Positions 8,421 to 14,570 of a DNA stretch of 64,000 nucleotides are shown in pieces; position 1 is the stretch's first letter, and every line of letters begins with the position of its first letter. A model generated the notes under the pieces. That model was not told the origin of the DNA and did not search any database. It was given only the letters and a program-made list of their open reading frames with translations. The stretch covers positions 1,178,001-1,242,000 of the forward strand of contig NZ_CP119791.1 of the NCBI RefSeq assembly GCF_029338295.1. Direction: 5' to 3'. This DNA is from Haladaptatus sp. QDMS2 (lineage in GTDB: Archaea; Halobacteriota; Halobacteria; Halobacteriales; Halococcaceae). The position numbers and the translations under genes were made by a program.

Positions 8421-10177
8421 AGCTGGTCCTCCGAGAGGGCGAACAGGCCGTTCGCACCGCCGCTCGCGACCATTGGGTAGACGTTCGCGCCGGGGTCGAT
8501 GTGGAAGTCGATGACCGAGGGGCCGTCGTAATCAAGGGCAGCCTCGATGGTGTCCGCGACTTCGTCGTATTCGTCGACGCGGAAGCCTTTCGCGCCGAAC
8601 GCCTCTGCCAGTTTGTCGAACTCGGGACACCAGCCGTAGTCGGAGGCTGAGTGGCGACCTTCGAAGAAGGCGTCCTGCCACTGGCGGACCATGCCGATGT
8701 ACTTGTTGTTGAGCACACAGACGGTGATGTCCATGTTGTCACGGACGGCCACCGAGAGTTCCTGGAGCGTCATCAGGAAGGAGCCGTCTCCCTCGAAACT
8801 GACGACGGCCTGGTCCTCGCGGGCGGCTAGTCGCGCGCCGATGGCGGCGGGCAGGCCGTAGCCCATCGTGCCGAGGCCGTGGGAGGAAACCCACGTCCGC
8901 GGTTCCGTGTAGGTCCAGTACTGGACGGCCCACATTTGGTGCTGGCCGACGCCGGTGGTGACGATGGTGTCCGCGTCCGTCGCGGCGTCCATCGCCTCGA
9001 CGACGAACTGCGGTTTGAGCGGTTCGTCGTCTGGCGTCCCGTAGTCCATCGGATACTCGGTTTTCCAGGTCTGACACTGTTCGCGCCACTCGTCTGCGTC
9101 CGGTTCGCCCGGTATCGCTTCGTGGAGTCGCGAGAGCGCGGTCCCCGCGTCACCGATGACGGGGTAGTCCGCGTAGACGTTCTTCGAGATTTCCGCCGGG
9201 TCGATGTCGATGTGGATGATTTCGGCCTCGGGGGCGAACGTGTCCACGCCACCGGTCAGACGGTCGTCGAAGCGCGTCCCGACGGCGAGCATCACGTCGC
9301 AGTGGGTGATGGCCATGTTGGCGTAGCCAGTGCCGTGCATCCCGGCCATCTCCATCGAAAGTTCGTGGTCCTCGGGGAACGCGCCCACGGCGGGCATCGT
9401 CGTGACGACTGGAATCTCGTGGGCGATTGCGAACTCGCGCAACTCCGCCGTTGCGTTCGCCTTGATGACGCCGCCACCGGCGAGGATGACGGGTTTCTCG
9501 GCGTTCGCGAGCGCTGTCGCAGCAGTCTCGACTGCTTCGTCGTCCGGGTCCGTCCGGGGATTGTAGGTCGATGGCGTGCGCGCAGGGCCGGGCTCGCGGT
9601 CGGTCGGCGCGTTCGTCACGTCTTTCGGGAGGTCGACGAGCGTCGGCCCCTGTCGGCCCGTCGCGGCCATGGCGAACGCTTCGCCGACCACGTCGCCGAC
9701 GGTGTCCGTGTCCGAGGCGAAGTAGTTCGCCTTGGTGATGGGCGCGGTGACGCCCGTGGTGTCCGTCTCCTGGAAGGCGTCTGAGCCGACCATGTCGGAC
9801 GGAACCTGTCCCGTGAGCGCAATCATCGGGTCGGAGTCCATGCTGGCGTCCGCGATGCCGGTGACGAGGTTCGTCGCGCCGGGGCCGGAGGTGGCGAGAC
9901 ACACGCCGGGTTTCCCGGAGACGATGCCGTAGGCGTCCGCGGCGTGGGCCGCAGACTGCTCGTGGGCCATCATCACGTGCGTCATCTCTGAGTCGTACAA
10001 CGCGTCGTAGACGGGCATGATTGCGCCGCCCTGGACGCCGAACAGGTGCGTGACGCCGGCGTTTTCGAGCGCCCGAACGACGGATTGTGCGCCGTTCGTG
10101 ACGGGTTTTTGCTTCGATTGCTCTGGTGGCTGTTCCTCGGTCGGTTCCTGATACGAGGAGGTTGCACGTTCGCTCAT
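8417..10177 (-). CDS. ilvB: Acetolactate synthase, large (catalytic) subunit
   Basis: This 586-residue thiamine-diphosphate enzyme has the catalytic glutamate Glu73 in 'MMAHEQSAAHAADAYG', the FAD/middle domain and the ThDP-binding 'GDGSFLMTLQEL ... NNKYIGM' block near the C-terminus. It condenses two pyruvates to acetolactate (or pyruvate with 2-oxobutyrate). About 30 hydrophilic residues precede the conserved core. A strong AGGAGG ribosome binding site (about 10185-10190, minus strand) precedes the ATG, unlike the leaderless genes nearby, as expected for a gene behind a transcribed leader of roughly 210 bases. Confidence 0.94.
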   Translation of the reverse strand: MSERATSSYQEPTEEQPPEQSKQKPVTNGAQSVVRALENAGVTHLFGVQGGAIMPVYDALYDSEMTHVMMAHEQSAAHAADAYGIVSGKPGVCLATSGPGATNLVTGIADASMDSDPMIALTGQVPSDMVGSDAFQETDTTGVTAPITKANYFASDTDTVGDVVGEAFAMAATGRQGPTLVDLPKDVTNAPTDREPGPARTPSTYNPRTDPDDEAVETAATALANAEKPVILAGGGVIKANATAELREFAIAHEIPVVTTMPAVGAFPEDHELSMEMAGMHGTGYANMAITHCDVMLAVGTRFDDRLTGGVDTFAPEAEIIHIDIDPAEISKNVYADYPVIGDAGTALSRLHEAIPGEPDADEWREQCQTWKTEYPMDYGTPDDEPLKPQFVVEAMDAATDADTIVTTGVGQHQMWAVQYWTYTEPRTWVSSHGLGTMGYGLPAAIGARLAAREDQAVVSFEGDGSFLMTLQELSVAVRDNMDITVCVLNNKYIGMVRQWQDAFFEGRHSASDYGWCPEFDKLAEAFGAKGFRVDEYDEVADTIEAALDYDGPSVIDFHIDPGANVYPMVASGGANGLFALSEDQL

Positions 10178-10277
10178 GTGTGGGCCTCCTGTGGTGGTGT
10201 CGGTCGTCGGTTCATCTGTCGTGTCGTGGTCGCAGGGGTCATCGGGATAGCGAGTGCTGGTGCTTCGAAGTCAGTGC

Positions 10278-10282
10278 AAAAA
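10278..10282 (-). terminator. U5 tract in the ilvB leader
   Basis: The minus-strand transcript carries five U residues about 17 bases after the leader hairpin and about 100 bases before ilvB. Archaeal polymerase can terminate at such tracts, so it is a candidate attenuation point. Five T is near the lower limit for an efficient terminator. Confidence 0.3.
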
Positions 10283-10298
10283 TCGGTGGAAATGGGGG

Positions 10299-10319
10299 TA
10301 GGTAGGGGAGCTAGACCCC
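10299..10319 (-). promoter_or_regulatory. Hairpin spanning the leader-peptide stop codon
   Basis: On the minus strand GTAGGGG is followed by a seven-base loop containing the TAG stop and then CCCCTAC, a perfect seven-base-pair stem. The left arm is the last Val-Gly codons of the leader peptide. A ribosome at the end of the leader would prevent this stem from forming. Downstream C-rich sequence (TACCCCC) offers a competing partner for the GGGG arm. Confidence 0.55.
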
Positions 10320-10388
10320 TACAATAATGAGCTGGACCGCAGCACCGCTCGTCGCCTGCGATTGCGTGGTGGCGGCGAGTGCCTGCAT
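10311..10388 (-). CDS. Candidate ilvB leader peptide rich in Val/Leu/Ile codons at its end
   Basis: A 25-codon ORF starts with ATG at 10388, about 26-32 bases after a TATA box, so the mRNA should begin at or next to this ATG. The peptide starts MQALAATTQSQ and ends AAVQLIIVGV before TAG: six of its last eight residues are Val, Leu or Ile, the products of the operon it precedes. The last codons and the stop lie in an inverted repeat (GTAGGGG and CCCCTAC). This is the build of a bacterial ivbL/ilvB attenuator peptide. I know of no described archaeal case, so the assignment rests on the pattern alone. Confidence 0.65.
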   Translation of the reverse strand: MQALAATTQSQATSGAAVQLIIVGV

Positions 10389-10413
10389 TAGTAGACCGAT
10401 ATGTGACGCTCCC

Positions 10414-10420
10414 ATTATAA
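10414..10420 (-). promoter_or_regulatory. TATA box of the ilvBNC-leuCDB operon
   Basis: Minus-strand TTATAAT lies 26-32 bases upstream of the ATG at 10388. This is the normal archaeal TATA position for a transcript starting at that ATG, so the operon mRNA probably begins with the leader peptide codon itself. Confidence 0.65.
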
Positions 10421-10502
10421 CTGTTGTGCGTTGTGCAAACCTTGCTCACTTTACGGTCGTTCACGCGACGCTCGACAGCAGCAAAATCGCAGGCGGGCAT
10501 GG

Positions 10503-11750
10503 TCAGGCTCTGACCTCCGACTGTTCTTTGACGCCCACCTCACGGGCGAACCGAATCAGCACGTCGTCGGTGACCTGCTGTTTCTCCGCGCCGAAGTCCT
10601 TGACCTTTCGCGTGACCGCTCGCACCTGCTCGTCGGTCGGGTCGAACCCTTCCTCGTGCAGGCGCTTGCGGACGGAGTGGGTCCCGGTGTGTTTCCCCAT
10701 CACCAGTTCGCGCGTCGCGCCGACCATCTCCGGCGTCATCACGCCGGGTTCGAACGTCGAGGCGTTCTCGATGACGCCCGCGGCGTGAATGCCACTCTCG
10801 TGGGCGAAGGCGTTCTTGCCCACGACGGGTTTGTTCGCCGGTATCGGCACGTCGCTGCACTCTTCTACGATTTTCGCAATTTTCGTAATCTGCCTGGTGT
10901 CGATGCCGGTATCGACTCCGTACAGGCTCTCTGCGGCCATGACGACTTCTTCGTAGGCGGCGTTCCCGGCGCGTTCGCCGATGCCGTTGACGGAGACCTG
11001 CGCCTGGTGGGCACCGGCCTCGAACCCGGCGATGGCGTTCGCCGTCGCCAACCCGAAGTCGTCGTGGGTGTGGACATCCACGCGGGCGTCCGTGTGGGCG
11101 ACCACGTCGGCAACCAAATTGGCCATCCGCGTGGGCGTCGCCACCCCACAGGTGTCGGGAATGTTAATCCAGTCAGTGCCAGCCTCGCTCACAGCTTCCA
11201 CGACCTCGATGAGGAAGTCGTGGTTCGTTCGCGTCGCGTCCATCGGTGAGTACATCACCGTGACGCCGGCCTCCTTCGCACGCTCGACCGCGTCGACGGA
11301 GCGCTGTTTGGCTTCCGCGCGAGTGGCGTGCATGGAGTCTTCGAGCTGGATGTCGCTGGTCGACGAGAAGACGTGAACCATCTCCACGCCTGCGTCCAGC
11401 GCAGCCTCGATATCTTTGTCGACGACCCGCGCCAGTCCACACGTCGTTGTGCGCGTGCTCTCTGCGATGTCGCGGACGGCCTCGAACTCTGCGTCCGAGT
11501 TGACCGGGAAGCCCGTCTCGATGACGTGGGTTCCCATGTCGTCCAACGCCGCCGCTATCTCGCGTTTGTCATCGTACGAGAAGGACGTGCGTGGAGTCTG
11601 CTCTCCATCGCGGAGCGTGGTGTCGAAAATCCGTACCGTGTCTATCTCGGGGGCGGAGGTGTTAGTTAACGTGCCCTCGAAGAACTCGACCCGCCGTCTG
11701 AGACGACGTTTCCTCGGTATGTCGGTGAGACATTGTATCGCAACCAACAA
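10503..11750 (-). CDS. leuA: 2-isopropylmalate synthase (short form); start codon uncertain
   Basis: The enzyme has 'RIFDTTLRDGEQTPRTSF', 'ETGFPVNSDAEFEAV', the metal-binding 'VDVHTHDDFG' and 'GIGERAGNAAYEE', which define the alpha-isopropylmalate/homocitrate synthase family. It condenses acetyl-CoA with 2-oxoisovalerate. At about 400 residues it ends soon after the catalytic and linker domains, so the C-terminal LeuA regulatory domain (leucine feedback) is absent. The start is a problem: the only upstream in-frame starts are TTG codons at 11750 and 11747, which lie upstream of the transcription start predicted from the TATA box, and no ATG, GTG or TTG occurs in frame between there and the catalytic motif. 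A related role (homocitrate or citramalate synthase) cannot be fully excluded. Confidence 0.88.
   Translation of the reverse strand: MLVAIQCLTDIPRKRRLRRRVEFFEGTLTNTSAPEIDTVRIFDTTLRDGEQTPRTSFSYDDKREIAAALDDMGTHVIETGFPVNSDAEFEAVRDIAESTRTTTCGLARVVDKDIEAALDAGVEMVHVFSSTSDIQLEDSMHATRAEAKQRSVDAVERAKEAGVTVMYSPMDATRTNHDFLIEVVEAVSEAGTDWINIPDTCGVATPTRMANLVADVVAHTDARVDVHTHDDFGLATANAIAGFEAGAHQAQVSVNGIGERAGNAAYEEVVMAAESLYGVDTGIDTRQITKIAKIVEECSDVPIPANKPVVGKNAFAHESGIHAAGVIENASTFEPGVMTPEMVGATRELVMGKHTGTHSVRKRLHEEGFDPTDEQVRAVTRKVKDFGAEKQQVTDDVLIRFAREVGVKEQSEVRA
11662..11733 (-). CDS. Leaderless 23-codon ORF overlapping the leuA 5' end
   Basis: An ATG at 11733 sits 27-33 bases after the TATA box TTATATA, the same spacing as the leader ORF before ilvB. 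The ORF encodes a 23-residue basic peptide beginning MSHRHTEETSS and ending GRVLRGHVN before TAA. It occupies the frame one base away from LeuA and overlaps the segment where LeuA must begin. It is not rich in leucine. It may be a regulatory upstream ORF, or the real N-terminus of LeuA joined by a +1 frameshift. Confidence 0.5.
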   Translation of the reverse strand: MSHRHTEETSSQTAGRVLRGHVN

Positions 11751-11759
11751 CCCACCGAG

Positions 11760-11766
11760 TATATAA
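11760..11766 (-). promoter_or_regulatory. TATA box for leuA and its upstream ORF
   Basis: Minus-strand TTATATA (within TATTATATAC) is the only strong TATA-like element immediately upstream of leuA. It places the transcription start at about 11733-11737. Confidence 0.6.
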
Positions 11767-12058
11767 TACTTACGCTAAGACAGCTCACTTTCGAGAGTTG
11801 ACACGAATAAGAGATGCGGCAAAACTTGAAAATCGACAGCAAGCGGCGTGTGAATACACTCAAAATGTCCTTATACACTGGGGTATGCTACCCCTTCAAC
11901 GCACGCTTTAAATAATCGTGCAATAGTAAATTTTCAACCAAAACTGGCGGAATTTTCGTTGGGCGCGCTCTCGGGGCACCGCAACTGAACGGATGGTCGC
12001 CAGTGTGAGATTGGCTCGCACAGCAAAAAGCAGCAACCGAACGTGTTGGCCCGAGAAA
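11767..12058. other. AT-rich intergenic region upstream of leuA
   Basis: About 290 bases without a recognisable gene. It contains a perfect short inverted repeat GGGGTATGCTACCCC at 11880-11894 and several A/T-rich tracts (for example around 11908-11940). It separates leuA from the divergent ferritin-like gene, so it probably carries regulatory sites for one or both. Confidence 0.5.
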
Positions 12059-12088
12059 ATATGAGGCTCGCGCCCGTCTCTTTACTCG

Positions 12089-12541
12089 ATGTCAGACGAA
12101 GTCACCGAACTCCTCCGTCGTGCGTATTCAGACGAGATCGAGACGGTCATGAACTACCTGACGAACGCCATCGTCCTCGATGGGGTTCGCGCCGCAGAAA
12201 TCAAAGAGAGTCTCGATACGGACATCGACGAAGAACTCAGCCACGCGCGCCTGCTCGGTGAGCGTCTCAAGCAACTCGACGAGCGACCGCCGAGTTCCTA
12301 CGACTTCGAAGCCCGCCAGCAGAACCTCCAGCCACCCGAGGATTCGACGGACGTGCTCGCGGTCATCGAGGGCGTCCTCGAAGCCGAGAACGATGCCATC
12401 GACACCTACCGGAAACTCATCAAGGCCGCAGAGAAAGCCGACGACCCAGTGACTGAGGACCTTGCCGTGACGATTCTCGCCGACGAGGAAGCCCACCGGA
12501 CGGAGTTCCGCGGCTACCGCAAAGAGTACCGAAACGACTAG
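12089..12541 (+). CDS. Ferritin-like domain protein
   Basis: The 150-residue helical protein has the four-helix-bundle di-iron pattern: an early Glu in 'SDEIETVMNYL', ExxH in 'EELSHARLL', a third-helix Glu in 'EGVLEAENDAID' and a second ExxH in 'DEEAHRTEF'. It most resembles bacterioferritin/rubrerythrin-like ferritins and may store iron or detoxify peroxide. An AATATG element 30 bases before the ATG supports a leaderless transcript. It stands alone on the plus strand. Confidence 0.8.
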   Translation: MSDEVTELLRRAYSDEIETVMNYLTNAIVLDGVRAAEIKESLDTDIDEELSHARLLGERLKQLDERPPSSYDFEARQQNLQPPEDSTDVLAVIEGVLEAENDAIDTYRKLIKAAEKADDPVTEDLAVTILADEEAHRTEFRGYRKEYRND

Positions 12542-12631
12542 GGTCGGGCCGGCGGTTCCACAGTCCGAACTCACAGCGCTGACAGTCCCGCTCAACAGTA
12601 TATTTTTCCCGCCCGCATCCCAGATGGGGAT

Positions 12632-12922
12632 ATGGGCGATTTCGACCTCGATTTGCGGGCCGCAGAGAGTGAACTTGAAGAAGAGGGGCAGGGGACCGGG
12701 GAGATAGTCCTCGGCGTACTCGACGGTGGGACGCCACCCGAAGAGTGGGTCGAAGCTGTCCGCGAGGGCAAGACGCTGTTCCTCGCCATCGAAGGCGACC
12801 TGAACCAACTGGCCGCGGGATTCGCCCGCGACGTCCGTGAACTCGATGGCGAGCTTATGCACTTCCGCGAGTTCCTCATCGTCACCCCGCCCGGCGTCGG
12901 CATCAACACAGACCGACTCTGA
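12632..12922 (+). CDS. Conserved haloarchaeal protein (DUF5779-like)
   Basis: This 96-residue acidic protein starts MGDFDLDLRAAESELEEE and contains 'GEIVLGVLDGGTPPEEWVE' and 'FLAIEGDLNQLAAGFARDV'. I recall it as a haloarchaeal family of unknown function (probably DUF5779; not checked). A TATATTTTT element about 32 bases upstream supports the ATG at 12632 and a leaderless mRNA. It converges with the VOC gene, six bases apart. Confidence 0.65.
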   Translation: MGDFDLDLRAAESELEEEGQGTGEIVLGVLDGGTPPEEWVEAVREGKTLFLAIEGDLNQLAAGFARDVRELDGELMHFREFLIVTPPGVGINTDRL

Positions 12923-12928
12923 CCGTCC

Positions 12929-13609
12929 TCACCCAATCGTCAGATAGTGGCCGTCCGGGTCTTTCACGACGAATTCTCCATCCCGTTCACGAACCGCGAG
13001 CGCCTGGTCCGCCACCTGTGCTACCTTCTCCGCAGGGTTCGAGGCCGTGACGCCGATATCGACGTGAACGCCACCCCGGGCGTCTGCGAGGCCGAGTTGC
13101 GGTTCCCAGAGTTCGATGTCGAAGGGACCCGCGTCGAGGCGTACCCGGCGGCGCTGGTCACCGCGGTCACGAACCTGTAAGCCGAGGTCGGTGTAGAAGG
13201 AAACTGCGCGCTCCAGGTCCTCTACTTCGAGGACGATTTCGAAAATACCCGTGATACCCGCGCCCTCGTCGTCCGATTGGCCGATTTCCACGCAGTTGCC
13301 CTCACCGTCGTAGAAGTACAGCGACTTCGCCGCGCCGAACTGGACCTCCTCCAACTCGAACGTCTCGCCGAGCGTGTTCCACCAGTCGTCGTACTCCGCT
13401 GCCGGGGTCGAAAAGGCGTAGTGCGTATGAAGCCCGCCGCGTGGAACCGTACTCGGCGCACGAAGAATCAGGTCCGTCTCGCCTGCGCCAAGCGCGACCT
13501 CGTTTTCACCTTCTCGACGGACGGGGAGCGCAAGGTGCTCGCGGTAGAACGACACCGCCGGGCCGAGGTACTTCACTTCGAGGGCTAACCAGCGCAGTGA
13601 CGAGAACAT
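12929..13609 (-). CDS. VOC (glyoxalase/extradiol dioxygenase) superfamily protein, two domains
   Basis: The 226-residue protein begins MFSSLRWLALEVKYLGPAVSFY and contains two vicinal-oxygen-chelate repeats. The first covers about residues 5-105 ('VSFYREHLALPVRREGENEV', ending 'YFYDGEGNCVEIGQS'). The second covers about residues 117-226 ('GIFEIVLEVEDLERAVSFY', ending 'VVKDPDGHYLTIG'). Family members act on dicarbonyls, catechols or antibiotics, and the substrate here is unknown. The open frame extends far upstream, but the ATG at 13609 matches the conserved start of domain one. Confidence 0.8.
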   Translation of the reverse strand: MFSSLRWLALEVKYLGPAVSFYREHLALPVRREGENEVALGAGETDLILRAPSTVPRGGLHTHYAFSTPAAEYDDWWNTLGETFELEEVQFGAAKSLYFYDGEGNCVEIGQSDDEGAGITGIFEIVLEVEDLERAVSFYTDLGLQVRDRGDQRRRVRLDAGPFDIELWEPQLGLADARGGVHVDIGVTASNPAEKVAQVADQALAVRERDGEFVVKDPDGHYLTIG

Positions 13610-13696
13610 ATGGTCCGCTACGACGGGGGCGTCCTTAAGCGGTTCCCGAACGGGATAGGGAGTCTGTTTATCCGGCTTGCGTGCGTTTCTGTGAGT

Positions 13697-14380
13697 ATGT
13701 CGATGAAAGCCACTGGCGTCGCCAGGGACCCCGAAATTATTGACGAGTGGGACGGCGGGTTCGGGTGGATTGCCCACCCAGAAGAACGAATGCAACGTGC
13801 GAGTCACGCCCTCGTTAGCGATGCGGGTCTCTGGCTCGTGGACCCCGTCGATTTCGACGGCCTCGACGACCACCTCGCCGCACGCGGGCCGGTCGCTGGC
13901 GTCGTACTGTTGCTCGACCGCCACAAGCGAGACGCCGCCAAAATCGCACGTCGTCACGACGTTCCCGTGTACCTTCCGCGATGGATGGACTCGGTCGAAG
14001 ACGACCTCGAAGCTGCCGTCGAAGTGTTCAGCGGGGAACTGCCCGACACGGGCTACCGACTGCTCAAGGTCTACAACAACCCCTTCTGGCGCGAAGGGGC
14101 GTTGTTCCACGAAGAGACCGCCACGCTCGTCGTTTCGGAGGCCCTCGGGACCGTCCCCTACTATCTTGCCAGCGGCGAACGACTCGGTGTCCACCCCGCA
14201 GTCCGATTGACTCCGCCGCGCTCTCAGTTCGGGTCACTTCGCCCACAGCGGGTTCTGGTCGGTCACGGCGCCGGAATCGACACCGACGCGAGCGGCGCAC
14301 TGGCGGCGGCGCTCTCGGGGTCGGTCAAACACACGCCAAAATTGTACCTACAAAATCTTCGCGCTTTTATTCCAGTTTGA
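13697..14380 (+). CDS. Haloarchaeal protein, possible degenerate metallo-beta-lactamase fold
   Basis: The 227-residue protein begins MSMKATGVARDPEIID and reads like a beta-lactamase-fold scaffold: 'HALVSDAGLWLVDPVDF', 'GVVLLLDRHKRDAAKIA', 'TATLVVSEALGT' and 'RVLVGHGAGI'. It lacks the HxHxDH zinc motif, so it may be non-catalytic or use another chemistry. A TTTATCC element about 30 bases before the ATG supports this start. The function is unknown. Confidence 0.6.
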   Translation: MSMKATGVARDPEIIDEWDGGFGWIAHPEERMQRASHALVSDAGLWLVDPVDFDGLDDHLAARGPVAGVVLLLDRHKRDAAKIARRHDVPVYLPRWMDSVEDDLEAAVEVFSGELPDTGYRLLKVYNNPFWREGALFHEETATLVVSEALGTVPYYLASGERLGVHPAVRLTPPRSQFGSLRPQRVLVGHGAGIDTDASGALAAALSGSVKHTPKLYLQNLRAFIPV

Positions 14381-14486
14381 GTAACCGCGGATTCTCACAC
14401 ACAGAACTTATGCAGAACGAATGACAGGCGAGAACTTCTCTATTCCCTGTGATTTCCGTTTGAACAGGTTTCTCCGACGATACTTT

Positions 14487-14496
14487 TTTATTAAAT
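14487..14496 (+). promoter_or_regulatory. TATA box for the micro-ORF and CHAT gene
   Basis: TTTATTAAAT lies 24-33 bases before the ATG at 14520, so transcription should start at or near that ATG and the CHAT gene would be second on the transcript. Confidence 0.55.
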
Positions 14497-14519
14497 CATT
14501 CTGTAAGAGTGGTATACGT

Positions 14520-14570
14520 ATGTGTGCCGTCTTCGGGCACCGGCATTCGATACGGGAGGTGCGGTCCTAA
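14520..14570 (+). CDS. 16-residue leaderless micro-ORF coupled to the CHAT gene
   Basis: The ORF encodes MCAVFGHRHSIREVRS and its TAA overlaps the CHAT start as TAATG. Its ATG coincides with the transcription start predicted from the TATA box, so ribosomes would load here first. A GGGAGGTG ribosome binding site for the CHAT gene is embedded in the micro-ORF about ten bases before the CHAT ATG. It may only serve to bring ribosomes to that site; a function of the peptide itself is unknown. Confidence 0.45.
   Translation: MCAVFGHRHSIREVRS

Noticed and set aside
13610-14194. N-terminal extension of the VOC protein to 14194
   Set aside because: It would run antisense through the gene at 13697-14380 and adds no VOC-like sequence; the ATG at 13609 starts the conserved domain.
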